Assembly (NCBI GenBank): GCA_025463785.1
Contig: JAODBD010000005.1
Coordinates: 248,001 to 312,000, forward strand
Direction of reading: 5' to 3'
Length of the DNA stretch: 64,000 bases
Origin: Glaciihabitans sp.
GTDB lineage: Bacteria > Actinomycetota > Actinomycetes > Actinomycetales > Microbacteriaceae
Shown here: in pieces, positions 37,220 through 46,700 of the stretch
How positions within the stretch are numbered: position 1 is the first letter of the stretch
Layout of the letters: each line of letters opens with the position of its first letter
Program-made: the position numbers and the translations under genes
The notes under the pieces: generated by a model
The model's input: the letters and a program-made list of their open reading frames with translations, nothing else
Databases searched by the model: none
Told to the model about the DNA's origin: nothing

Positions 37220-38094
37220 AGTGCACCCCTTGTGCGTGCGCCGAACAGACCCTGCGGCCGCAGCAGCAGCACGAGCAACAGCACGACAAAGAAGGAGAAG
37301 TCCGACCAGATCGGGGATGCCAGGGCCGACACGAGCGACGCCGCAACACCCATCACGAGGGCAGCAACCACCGAACCGCCAATGCTCCCGAGACCGCCGA
37401 GGACGACGACCGTGAGCAACCGGCTGATCAGGTCATAGTGGCTGCCGGGATTGAATGCATTCAGCATCCCGAACACGGAGCCGGCCGCCGCAGCGGTTGC
37501 GGCACCGAGCCCGAAGCCGAAGGCCGACACCCTTTGGGAGTCGACCCCCAGCAACTGTGCAGACATCGGGTTTTGCACAGTGGCTCGAACCGCCCGCCCA
37601 AACTTCGTCTTCTGAAGGATGAGGTAGAGCGCGCCGAGCACGACGAGCGAGAGAACAAACGCGAAGAACCGCACCATGTTGATTTGGTAGCCGAATACCG
37701 TCCAACTGAAGTTCGCGTATGCCGGCTGGATGTTCACGAGCGATGTGCTGTACGTGAAGGACAGCACCCCCTCGATTCCGAGGGCTATTGCAAAGGTGAC
37801 GAGAAGCGAGAGTTGAGCGACATCGTCACTGTGTAGCGGCCGGAGCAGCGCCCACTGGAGCGCCACCCCGACCACGAACATGAGTGGTGTGGTGATCAGG
37901 ATCGAAAGGAACGGATCGATCCCGGTATCGACGAACAGGGTGTAGGTGAGATACGCGCCAAGAACTACGAACGCTCCCTGGGCGAGGTTCACCACTTTCA
38001 TGATGCCGAAGATCAGTGTCTGACCGCTGGCCATGAGTGCGTAAACCCCTCCCGTCAGGATGCCGAGGATGATGGCTTGGACTATTTCGTGCAT
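37216..38094 (-). CDS. livH: Branched-chain amino acid-type ABC transporter permease (LivH)
   Basis: A 292-residue permease with about eight membrane segments. The N-terminal GILTGGVYALMASGQTLIFGIMKVVNLAQGAFVVLGAY block and GRAVRATVQNPMSAQLLGV loop are typical of LivH. It starts 33 bases after the substrate-binding protein stop and overlaps livM by four bases. It forms the membrane channel with LivM. Confidence 0.93.
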   Translation of the reverse strand: MHEIVQAIILGILTGGVYALMASGQTLIFGIMKVVNLAQGAFVVLGAYLTYTLFVDTGIDPFLSILITTPLMFVVGVALQWALLRPLHSDDVAQLSLLVTFAIALGIEGVLSFTYSTSLVNIQPAYANFSWTVFGYQINMVRFFAFVLSLVVLGALYLILQKTKFGRAVRATVQNPMSAQLLGVDSQRVSAFGFGLGAATAAAAGSVFGMLNAFNPGSHYDLISRLLTVVVLGGLGSIGGSVVAALVMGVAASLVSALASPIWSDFSFFVVLLLVLLLRPQGLFGARTRGAL

Positions 38095-38127
38095 TCGTTT
38101 ATTCTCCGGCTGCCCTGTTCGACGCGA

Positions 38128-39384
38128 CTATCCGGCCCAGTTGGGCTTGGGAGCGACGGGCGAGGCCTGAGCCGTGCTCGCCGGGTACACCGTGGTCAAC
38201 TTGCCGTTGATCCACTGCACGAGGAGGTAGGCGCCCTTCGGCTTGCCCGTGGCATCCCAGCTCAGGTTGCCGACCAGGGTTGGCCAGGTGCCCGAGTGGA
38301 GTGTCTTGATGATGGTGGCGTTGTCGACCTTGCCGGTCTTCTTCGCGACCTCCTGGAGGAGCATGCCCGCCGAGTACGCCTCGGCGGATGTTGGGTCGAT
38401 CTTCTGGGCGGTTCCGCCGTACTTCGCGATGTAGTCGGCGATGAATGCCGAGCTTCCGCTGACGGTCGAATCCGCGTACCAGTCGGCACTCGAGAAGACG
38501 CCGGCCGTGTTGGCAATGCCGACTGAGGCCGGGAAGTCGCCGGGCGAGTTCGCGCCGTTGGCCTCGAACAGCCACTTCGGGTTGAACTTCAGCTGGATCA
38601 TGGCCTTGATCTGGGCGAATGCGTCACCCTCCTGCGTGCCTCCGACGACGACATCCGGCTTCGCAGCGGCGATGCCGGCCACGATCGGGGTCATGTCCGC
38701 GGTCTCAGCGGGGTAGGTCTGGTTGTAGACCGTCTTGATGCCGGCGGCCTCAAACCGCGCCTGGATGTTCGCCGCGATGGGAGCGGAGAACGGGTCGTCG
38801 AGCTTCGCGTACGCCGCCGTCTTCGGCCGCTGATCGGCCGGGAGCGCGAGGATGTAGTCGGCGAACACGTCGCCGCCCCGCGTCGTTTCCGCGGGCTGCA
38901 CGAAGAACAGGTTGCCCAGCTTCTGTGCGAACACCGTTGGTCCGCCACCGGCGGGCTCGATGAACGAGTAGCCGTATCGTGATGCGACTCGGGATGCCGG
39001 CACCGTCAGGAGGCTCGAGTACGGCCCGAACACGACATCCACCTTGTCCTGGGTGATGAGGTTCGTGTAGTTCGTGACGACCTGTGTCGGGCTCGACGCG
39101 TCATCGACGATCGTGAGCTTGACCTGGCGGCCGAGCACCCCGCCCGCCTTATTCGTGACCGCTGCCCACAGGTCGTAGCCGCGCTGCGCGGCCTTGCCCG
39201 AGTCGGAGAAGTCACCGGTCAGCGACAGGGAGATGCCGATGTTCAGTGGTGCGGTGGACTTCGCGGCGGGTGTTCCCGCCGTGCCGCTGGTGCATCCAGC
39301 GAGTGCGATGGCCGACGCGGCGAGAATACTCAGCGCCCAAAGCCGACGACGATTCGTCCTCGGCCGATGATTTCGTAGTTGCAT
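38128..39384 (-). CDS. ABC transporter substrate-binding lipoprotein (Leu/Ile/Val-binding family)
   Basis: About 418 residues with a lipoprotein signal ending in LAGC (Cys near residue 31), then a type I periplasmic-binding fold: LNIGISLSLTGDFSDSGKAAQRGYDLW and VDVVFGPYSSLLTVPAS are typical of LivK-like proteins. Start ATG at 39384 has AGGAG at five bases; the ATG at 39387 is too close to it. It is the first gene of the liv-type operon and has a LacI-type operator 77-89 bases upstream. Substrate is unknown. Confidence 0.9.
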   Translation of the reverse strand: MQLRNHRPRTNRRRLWALSILAASAIALAGCTSGTAGTPAAKSTAPLNIGISLSLTGDFSDSGKAAQRGYDLWAAVTNKAGGVLGRQVKLTIVDDASSPTQVVTNYTNLITQDKVDVVFGPYSSLLTVPASRVASRYGYSFIEPAGGGPTVFAQKLGNLFFVQPAETTRGGDVFADYILALPADQRPKTAAYAKLDDPFSAPIAANIQARFEAAGIKTVYNQTYPAETADMTPIVAGIAAAKPDVVVGGTQEGDAFAQIKAMIQLKFNPKWLFEANGANSPGDFPASVGIANTAGVFSSADWYADSTVSGSSAFIADYIAKYGGTAQKIDPTSAEAYSAGMLLQEVAKKTGKVDNATIIKTLHSGTWPTLVGNLSWDATGKPKGAYLLVQWINGKLTTVYPASTAQASPVAPKPNWAG

Positions 39385-39460
39385 CATTGCTCCTAACAGG
39401 GAAGGACGGGTGGTCGGATTCCTTGGCCGGCCACGAGGGCGGCAAAATGATCGCTTCACC

Positions 39461-39473
39461 GCAATCGTTTGCA
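39461..39473 (-). promoter_or_regulatory. LacI-family operator before the ABC importer operon
   Basis: GCAATCGTTTGCA is a near-perfect palindrome matching TGCAATCGATTGCA at 40629-40642 with one internal change. It lies between the lacI stop and the substrate-binding protein start, in the expected promoter zone. Confidence 0.75.
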
Positions 39474-39529
39474 CCACAATCTCACCACTTCCAAACAGTG
39501 TCAAGCACTTTCCGCAAAAGTCGCGGAGA

Positions 39530-40543
39530 CTAGCGCGCCGGACCTGTGGAATCGCGAATGATGAGCTCGACCGGCAGCATGACGCGCATCGCAATCGACA
39601 CGGATTCCTCAATTTGCTTGAGCAGCAGCCGCGCCGATTCCGCGCCGAGCTCTGTGTAGGGCGAGCGCACCGTGGTCATCGCGGGCTGAAAATCGCGCGC
39701 GAACGGCATGTCGTTGAACCCAACGACCGAGACGTCGTCCGGGCAGGTGAGCCCATGAGCGCGCAGCGAATGGTAGACGCCGAGGGCGAGCAGATCGTTG
39801 CCGGCGACGATCGCGGTCGGCGGCGTGCGCTGGGTCTCGAGGATCGCATCCATGGCCCGCTGTCCCTCGTCGACGGAGTACTCGGCGCATCCGATGACGG
39901 TCGCTTCGAGGTTCATTTCTGCGCAGGCGGCGACGAACGCTTCGGCCCGAACGCGGCTGGTCGAGAAGCTCGACGGGCCCTCCAGATGGGTAAGCGCCCG
40001 ATGCCCCAATCCTGCCAAATGCTCGACGGATGCCCATATTCCGTGGGCATCATCGCCGACAACGGCGGGATACGGCACCCCTCCCGAGTCGCGGTTGACC
40101 ATCACGGCACGCACGCCGCTGTCGTACGCTTCGCGCATCAGCGAGTGACCGCTGTGACCGGTGGCGACGATGAACCCGTCGACCTGGCGCTGCATCAGAG
40201 ACTCGAACAGCGAACGTTCTGCCACATCGCTGCTATCGGTGTTGACGACCACCGACGAGTACCCACGCGGGCCGAGATAGCTGTCGATGCCGCGAACGAT
40301 GGGCGGGAAGATCGGGTTCGTCAGATCCGGGATGATCACACCGATGGTCATGGTCGAACTGGTGCGCAGCCCCCGTGCGATCGAGTTGGGCAGGTAGCCG
40401 AGTTGCTTGGCTGCCATTCGCACGCGGACGACGGTGTCGGCATTGACCTGGCTCTCGGTCTTCGCGTTCATGGCCCTGGACACGGTGCCGGGATGAACGC
40501 CGGCGATCTTCGCCACGTCACCTATCGTTACCCGCCTCGGCAT
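39530..40543 (-). CDS. LacI family transcriptional regulator
   Basis: A 337-residue repressor. The helix-turn-helix and hinge are at residues 5-58 (VTIGDVAKIAGVHPGTVSRAMN, then AAKQLGYLPNSIARGL), followed by a sugar-binding-like effector domain starting IGVIIPDLTNPIFPPIVRG. ATG at 40543; the frame extends to 40684 but would cover an operator. Two matching palindromes flank the gene, one on each side, so it should control itself, the divergent dehydrogenase/M24 genes and the downstream ABC importer. The effector is unknown. Confidence 0.92.
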   Translation of the reverse strand: MPRRVTIGDVAKIAGVHPGTVSRAMNAKTESQVNADTVVRVRMAAKQLGYLPNSIARGLRTSSTMTIGVIIPDLTNPIFPPIVRGIDSYLGPRGYSSVVVNTDSSDVAERSLFESLMQRQVDGFIVATGHSGHSLMREAYDSGVRAVMVNRDSGGVPYPAVVGDDAHGIWASVEHLAGLGHRALTHLEGPSSFSTSRVRAEAFVAACAEMNLEATVIGCAEYSVDEGQRAMDAILETQRTPPTAIVAGNDLLALGVYHSLRAHGLTCPDDVSVVGFNDMPFARDFQPAMTTVRSPYTELGAESARLLLKQIEESVSIAMRVMLPVELIIRDSTGPAR

Positions 40544-40628
40544 TGCATCACGATAGCAGCGGGTCATTCCGGGCAGTTTTCCAATGCGCTTGACACTGAG
40601 GTCATTGGCTTGAATAATTGCCAAAAGA

Positions 40629-40642
40629 TGCAATCGATTGCA
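40629..40642. promoter_or_regulatory. LacI-family operator between lacI and the dehydrogenase gene
   Basis: TGCAATCGATTGCA is a perfect 14-base palindrome with the central CG typical of LacI-family operators. It lies 27 bases before the dehydrogenase start and 86 bases upstream of the lacI start, so it can serve both divergent promoters. Confidence 0.82.
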
Positions 40643-40668
40643 GCATTGTTCCCAACGAGGAGAGCCCA

Positions 40669-41613
40669 TTGACTTCAACACCACGACCCCGAATCGGGTG
40701 GATCGGCGCGGGCCGGATGGGTTCCGAGATGGCGACCCGACTACTCAAATCCGGTTACGACGTTGCGATTTACAATCGCACCAGGTCGAAGGCCGAGCCA
40801 CTCATCGAGCTCGGCGCGACGCTGGTCGAGCATCCCGTCGACCTGGCCGATCGCGACATCGTGTTCATCATGGTGTCGGCGCCCAAAGACCTTGAGGCGG
40901 TAACCGTCGGCGACGACGGGTTGCTGACATCCGGCACGCAGTCGCCCGGGATGATCATCGATTCCTCCACGGTATCGATGGAAGTCTCCGCTCGCATCCG
41001 GGAGCAGGCCGGCGAACGGGGCGTCGCGTTTCTGGCGGCACCCGTCAGCGGAAACCCCGCCGTCATTGCGGCAGGCAAGCTGACCATTGCCGTTTCCGGG
41101 CCACGGGCATCCTTCGACACCGCGCAGGAAGTTCTTGCGACGCTCGGTCGAGGAGTGACCTACGTCGGCGAAGGCGAGGTCGCGCGGCTGGTGAAGATCG
41201 CGCACAACGTGTTTCTCGGCGTCGTCATCCAGTCTCTCGTCGAAATCACCAGCCTCGCCGAGCGGGGCGGTGTGTCCCGCGAGGCCTTCCTGGAGTTCCT
41301 CAACGACTCGGTCATGGGGTCCACGTTCACTCGCTACAAATCGGCCGCGCTGGTGAACCTCGACTTCTCGCCGACCTTCACCATGCCGCTGCTGTCGAAG
41401 GACTTCGACCTCGGCCTCGCCGCCGCACACGAACTTCGCGTGCCCATGCCGATCGCGGCCGCTACCGCCCAAATCGTCGCCTCCGCCATCGGCGCCGGTT
41501 ACACCCACGAGGATTTCGCCATTCTGCTTCTGGAACAGGCACGCCGCGCGGGGATGGAATTGCAGTCTGAAAATGCCGCCGTTGCGAGCGGCCTGGAGGT
41601 TGAAGAATCATGA
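40669..41613 (+). CDS. NAD(P)-dependent beta-hydroxyacid dehydrogenase (3-hydroxyisobutyrate dehydrogenase family)
   Basis: A 314-residue oxidoreductase. The Rossmann motif GWIGAGRMGSEMA lies at about residues 10-22; the substrate-binding DxxVSGNP-like loop is AAPVSGNPAVIAAGKLTI near 124-141; the catalytic Lys is in VKIAHN near 180. The family oxidises beta-hydroxyacids or reduces tartronate semialdehyde. Start TTG at 40669 has GAGGAG upstream; an earlier start at 40618 would lie over the operator. Its stop overlaps the M24 gene start by four bases. Confidence 0.88.
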   Translation: MTSTPRPRIGWIGAGRMGSEMATRLLKSGYDVAIYNRTRSKAEPLIELGATLVEHPVDLADRDIVFIMVSAPKDLEAVTVGDDGLLTSGTQSPGMIIDSSTVSMEVSARIREQAGERGVAFLAAPVSGNPAVIAAGKLTIAVSGPRASFDTAQEVLATLGRGVTYVGEGEVARLVKIAHNVFLGVVIQSLVEITSLAERGGVSREAFLEFLNDSVMGSTFTRYKSAALVNLDFSPTFTMPLLSKDFDLGLAAAHELRVPMPIAAATAQIVASAIGAGYTHEDFAILLLEQARRAGMELQSENAAVASGLEVEES

Positions 41614-42854
41614 CCGGTCTCATCCCGCTACAAGCGCCTGGGCACTCCAACGTCGACTACGAGATGCGCGTCGACATGGCACGGCTCCGCGATTACCGGC
41701 TCGACCGGGCAAAAAAGTCGCTCGAGTCGAGCGAGTGCGGCGCATTTCTGCTGTTCGACTTTTACAACATCCGCTACACGACCCAGACCTGGATCGGCGG
41801 CGCGCTCGGCGACAAGATGACCCGGTATGCGCTGCTCACGCGCAACGGCGACCCGATGCTGTGGGACTTCGGCTCGGCCGTTCGTCACCACCAGCTGTAC
41901 TCGCCGTGGCTCAAGCCCGAAAACAACCGGCCGGGAATGCTCGGGATGCGCGGGGCCGTCGCCCCCTCGGCGGGCCTCATGGAGTCGGCGGTGCGCGAGA
42001 TCAAGGCGCTCCTGGTCGAGGCCGGGGTCGCCGATTCCCCGATCGGTGTCGACATTGTCGAGCCGCCGTTCCTGTTCGAGATGCAGCGCCAGGGACTCAA
42101 GGTCGTCGATGCCCAGCAACTCATGCTCGATGCCCGGCAGATCAAATCCGTCGACGAGATCATGCTGCTCAACCAGGCCGCAGCGATGGTGGATGGCGTC
42201 TACCAGGACATCGTGGATGTTCTGAAGCCCGGCATTCGCGAAAACGAGATCGTCGCACTGGCAAATAAGCGGCTGTACGAACTCGGGTCTGACCAGGTCG
42301 AAGCCGTGAACGCGATCTCCGGCGACCGGTGCAACCCGCATCCGCACAACTTCACCGACCGCATCATTCGGCCGGGAGACCAGGCCTTCTTCGACATCAT
42401 CCATTCCTTCAACGGGTACCGCACCTGCTACTACCGCACCTTCGCCGTCGGGAGCGCAACCACCAGCCAGCGTGACGCATACAAGAAGGCGCGCGAGTGG
42501 ATGGACGCGGCGATCTCGGTTGTCAAAGCCGGCATCGGCACGGATGAGATCGCTTCGGTCTGGCCCAAGGCGACCGACTTCGGGTTCGCCAATGAGCTGG
42601 CAGCGTTCGGCCTCCAGTTCGGGCATGGACTCGGGCTCGGGCTTCACGAACGGCCGATCATCTCGCGCCTGAACAGCCTCGATAACCCGGTGGAGATCCA
42701 GGCCGGAATGGTTTTTGCGCTCGAGACCTACTGCCCGGCGTCTGACGGGTTCTCGGCCGCGCGCATCGAGGAAGAAATCGTCGTGACCGACAGCGGGGTG
42801 CACGTGCTGACCCGGTTCCCGGCGCAGGAGCTCTTCGTCGCCAACGAATACTGA
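41610..42854 (+). CDS. M24 (creatinase / aminopeptidase P-like) family hydrolase with altered metal site
   Basis: A 414-residue pita-bread-fold protein with an N-terminal creatinase-like domain (residues 20-170) and an M24 domain. The usual ligands D, D, H, E, E align as D262, C273, H339 (FGHG), E372 and E388: the second Asp is replaced by Cys in NGYRTCYYRTF. The M24 fold includes non-peptidases such as creatinase (metal-free) and the DMSP lyase DddP. It is coupled to the dehydrogenase under a LacI operator, so it probably acts in breakdown of the imported compound and not in general peptide turnover. Confidence 0.82.
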   Translation: MTGLIPLQAPGHSNVDYEMRVDMARLRDYRLDRAKKSLESSECGAFLLFDFYNIRYTTQTWIGGALGDKMTRYALLTRNGDPMLWDFGSAVRHHQLYSPWLKPENNRPGMLGMRGAVAPSAGLMESAVREIKALLVEAGVADSPIGVDIVEPPFLFEMQRQGLKVVDAQQLMLDARQIKSVDEIMLLNQAAAMVDGVYQDIVDVLKPGIRENEIVALANKRLYELGSDQVEAVNAISGDRCNPHPHNFTDRIIRPGDQAFFDIIHSFNGYRTCYYRTFAVGSATTSQRDAYKKAREWMDAAISVVKAGIGTDEIASVWPKATDFGFANELAAFGLQFGHGLGLGLHERPIISRLNSLDNPVEIQAGMVFALETYCPASDGFSAARIEEEIVVTDSGVHVLTRFPAQELFVANEY

Positions 42855-42931
42855 GGCACGCCCGTCGCAGATTCGCGACATTGCGCATACTTACCCATTG
42901 CATTCCTCGCGCCAAGGTTTACCGTGAGGAC

Positions 42932-43729
42932 ATGTCACAGCAACGACGCGTCTTTGGTCTCGCTGCCGCGGTCGGCCTCGGCCTCTCGCTTCTTCTGAGC
43001 GGATGCTTTCTCACCGCGACTCCGCCCGTCGCGACTCCCGCTACATCGCCACCGGCGCCGGAGACGCCACCGGCCACCACTCCCCCGGTGCCCTCGGCGA
43101 CGCCGACGAATGGCACGGGCGCCACCAATCCGCCCACCGCGACGGGATGCGCAGCCAACTCCGCGGTGATGCCGAGCGGCGCGGTCCACCGCAAGGTGGG
43201 CGACATCGATGGCGATAAGGTCGCGGATACCGAGTGGATATCCGACACGCCCACCCTGCGATTCGGGGTGACCACGGCATCCGGAGCTACCTTCTCCTAC
43301 CCGCTCTCCTCGGCATCCCCGCTGTCTCGTGAAGGCTTCGTGACGAGGCTCAACTATCACCGCATCGTGAGTATCGTCGACGACGGACGCGGCGCCTACG
43401 TGCACTTCTTTGTCAACTGCAGCTGGATTCAGCCAAAGGACTCGCACGGCGTCGCGTACACGTACGACATGAACGATTTCAGCGGCCATGGCACTGGCGT
43501 CGGATGTTCGGGCGGGTTCGTCGTCGGATACCAGGCCACCAACACCTCGACCGGGTACACGGTGAAGCAGACGAAGCTCTACCTCAACGCGACAGGCAGC
43601 TACGCCAGCAACGGTCCCACCTCGACGGTCGTCAGCAATGCGTCAAGCAGCGATCCGCGGGTCACGCGGGCCATGACGATCTCGTGCGGGACGGTCACGC
43701 TGGCGAACTCAGGTGTCCACTTCGGCTAA
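42932..43729 (+). CDS. Lipoprotein with Pro/Thr linker and FG-GAP-like repeat
   Basis: A 265-residue lipoprotein. The signal ends LLLSGC (Cys near residue 25), followed by about 45 residues rich in Pro, Thr and Ala. The folded part begins VGDIDGDKVADTEWIS, a calcium-binding-like FG-GAP motif. Three further Cys may form disulfides. ATG at 42932; the upstream in-frame start at 42881 would spoil the signal peptide. It converges with the giant surface-protein gene, two bases apart. Function unknown; extracellular. Confidence 0.75.
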   Translation: MSQQRRVFGLAAAVGLGLSLLLSGCFLTATPPVATPATSPPAPETPPATTPPVPSATPTNGTGATNPPTATGCAANSAVMPSGAVHRKVGDIDGDKVADTEWISDTPTLRFGVTTASGATFSYPLSSASPLSREGFVTRLNYHRIVSIVDDGRGAYVHFFVNCSWIQPKDSHGVAYTYDMNDFSGHGTGVGCSGGFVVGYQATNTSTGYTVKQTKLYLNATGSYASNGPTSTVVSNASSSDPRVTRAMTISCGTVTLANSGVHFG

Positions 43730-43731
43730 CG

Positions 43732-46700
43732 TCACGCCGAGTGGGCGCCGCCCTTTTCCTCATCATCGTCACGGCGACGTCGACGCCAGGCCAGCAGGAA
43801 GAAGAATCCGAGCAGGGCGATCAGCAGCACGGCCGCGACAGTCCAGCCGAGGCCCGCTCCGAATCCCGATTCCGACCCCGCCGTGTTGATGAGAGTCGCG
43901 GTCGGTTTCGCTGCGCCACCCGAAGCGGCACCGCCCGGCGCTGACACCACAAAGCCGATCTTCATCGTGACGGGCTTGCCAGTGGCCGAGGTTCCGGACG
44001 CCACCACCATGTGGTTGCCGACGTGAATCTCGGCCGGAAGCAGGAACTGGGATTCGGCAGTGCGGTCCACGCGAACGTTGGGCTGCGCCACCTCGACGGG
44101 AGTCGAGAATACCCAGACGGTCACCGGCGTACCAGGCTTGAATCCGGTCACGCCAACGTGGAGTCTGCCGCCGGGAAACACAACGACCTGGCCGCGAATG
44201 AGGGCCGCGTCTGACTTGCCTACGACCGTGGACAGCATCATCGACTGCCCGTCGGAGGTCAGCGTCGTTGACGATGGAGACGACGTGAGCGTCGAGGGTG
44301 TGAGGGTGTCACCCGTCCACGACTCGCCGGTACCGGGGTCGATCTCGTTGGAGACCGTGCCATCTGGCGCAGTGACCCCTCCGTCGCCCGGTGTCGAATC
44401 CGAGGTCGGAGACGGCGTCGGCGTGGGCGTTGGCGTAACGGTCGGAGTCGTCGGGGCCGGCGTGTGGGTCGGCTTCGCTGTTGGCGTGGATGTGGGGGTC
44501 GGCGTTGGGGTTGGAGTTGGCGTCGGCACGGCCTCGAGGGCCACACCCAAGACGGTCGTCGATTCGCTCGTGTAGCCGACCCGGGTGACCGTGACGGTGA
44601 CGGATGCCGAGGCACCGGCATCCAGTCCGCTGACTGTCACGAGTGTGCCGTCTTGCACTACCGTTCCGGAGTCGACCGAAACCGAGTACTCCGAGGTAAT
44701 CGAAAAGTTAGTGATGGTTGTTGTGAATCCGTCCGTGGTGGACACCGGGTCGCTGAGCGCGGGGGCCGTTCCCGCGGCGATCGCGGGGTTCCCGTCGACA
44801 GCGGTGCTGGCATCCCGTGCACCCGATTTGGTGGCGCTCAGTGTCACGGTCGCCGTGGTTCCAGGCTCGAGGCCCGTGACGGTGACGAGGCCATCCGCGA
44901 AGACGACGTCGCCCGCGGTCGTGGTGACGGCATAGCTGAACGAGGGGTCAAAGTTCGTGAGCCCGAAAGTGAACCCGTCAGCGGTCGGCGTGGTGCCTGT
45001 CGTCGTGAGGTCTGCTGCGGGATCGAGCGCCGTACCCGTCGCATCCGCCGAGGCCGTCGTGTACCCCGTCCGCGTCGCCGTGACTGTCACAGTCGACGAC
45101 TGCGATGCATCCAGACCGGTGACAGTGACAGTTGATCCCGCGCCATTCACCGAGCCCGCGGTTGCCGCATAGGTGTACGCGTAGTCCTCCGACCAGTTGC
45201 TGATGGTCAGCACGTATCCGTCGGCGGTCGCGGTCGGGTCAGACAGCACGGGTACGACGCCGGCGTCCAGGGCGGCGCCGGTCGCATTCGCGTGGGTGGT
45301 CGTATAACCATCCTGGCTGGCTGTGACTGTGATGTCGGAGCTCTCACCCGAAGAGAGCCCCGACACTGTCACAGTAGATCCATCAATAGTTGCGTTCCCG
45401 GTGGTGGCAGAAACCGTGTAGGCCACACCGTCTGTCAGGTTCGAGATGTCGACCGTGTAGCCATCAACGGTACGAACCGGCGTCGTTAGCTGAGGGATCG
45501 AGCCAGCCAGGAACGCGGTGCCCTCGAAGAAGTACTGCCCGGTCTTGTGGCCGAAGGCCGTCACAGTGATGGTGATCGTTGCCGTCTGACCCGCGTCGAG
45601 GCCAGTAACAATGACACGCCCTCCCTGGATGCTGGCCGAACCAAAGTCGGAGGTCGGGGTGTATTCGGCGTACGACACGGGGTTCACCAACACGCCCGAG
45701 AATCCACCGTCGCTCGACTGCAGATCCGCCACGCTCGCGACAATGGCATCGGCCAGCGGCGTGTAAACATCCGAGCGGGCGCTCGGCTGACCCGTTCCCG
45801 AGCCGTTGATCGCGTAGACGATGAACGTGTACGGTGTGCCGTTGCTGAGGCCGGTCACGGTTGCCGTCGTGCCGGTGGAGATACCGTCGCTGAACTGTGT
45901 GTACGAGCTCGCGCCCGCAGCCTCGTACCAGATCGTGTAGTCGGAGATCGGGCTGGTATCCGCTGAGCCTGCTGTCCAGGACAAGTCGACCGTGCCATCC
46001 CCTGCGGTGCCGGTCAGGCCGGTTACCGCGCCAGGCGCGCCAGGGGTCACAGCCACGCGCGGAGTGGAGCGCGTCGTTGTTCCCGCGGCGTTGGTCGCGT
46101 CGACCGTCACGTAGTAGGTCGTGCCGTTGGTCAGCCCGGACAGGGTGCACGTCAGCGTCGCGGTCGTGCAGGTTTTGACCTGGGTGCCCTGGAAGGATGC
46201 CGACCAGGCCACAACGCTGTACGCGGTGATGGCCGAACCGTTATTGTTCGGCGCAACCCAGGTCACCATGGCCGAGCCACTGCCCGGCGTCGCGGTGATC
46301 ATGGAGGAGTCTGGGACATCCGGAACGCCGAACGGAGTTCCCGAGACGGGAACGGATGACGCTCCGCCCCCCGAGGCGTTCACGGCGCGAAGCACGATCG
46401 AGTACGCGACGCCGTTGGTGAGACTCGAAATGACGATCGGACTCGTTGTCGTGCCGACCGAAACCCAGTCACCCAAATTCAGGCTGTATTGGTAGCCGGT
46501 GATGCTCGAGGATCCCTGCGCCCCGGCCGTGAAGTTCACAGTGAGGAACGTGTTCGCCGGGCTGATGCTCGAAATCGTTGGAGCGGAAGGCTTCGCGAGC
46601 GGCACGACGGCCACCTGCGGCGAGGAGGCAGAGCCGGTTCCGGCAGCGTTCGTCGCGACGACCGAAACGTAGTAGGCAACACCGTTCGTCAGTCCCGTGA

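Noticed and set aside
41610-42854. Assignment of the M24 protein as the DMSP lyase DddP
   Set aside because: Same fold, but one metal-binding Asp is replaced by Cys and there is no DMSP context.
43732-43900. LPXTG sortase signal in the giant surface protein
   Set aside because: The C-terminus has a membrane helix and basic tail but no LPXTG-like motif before it.
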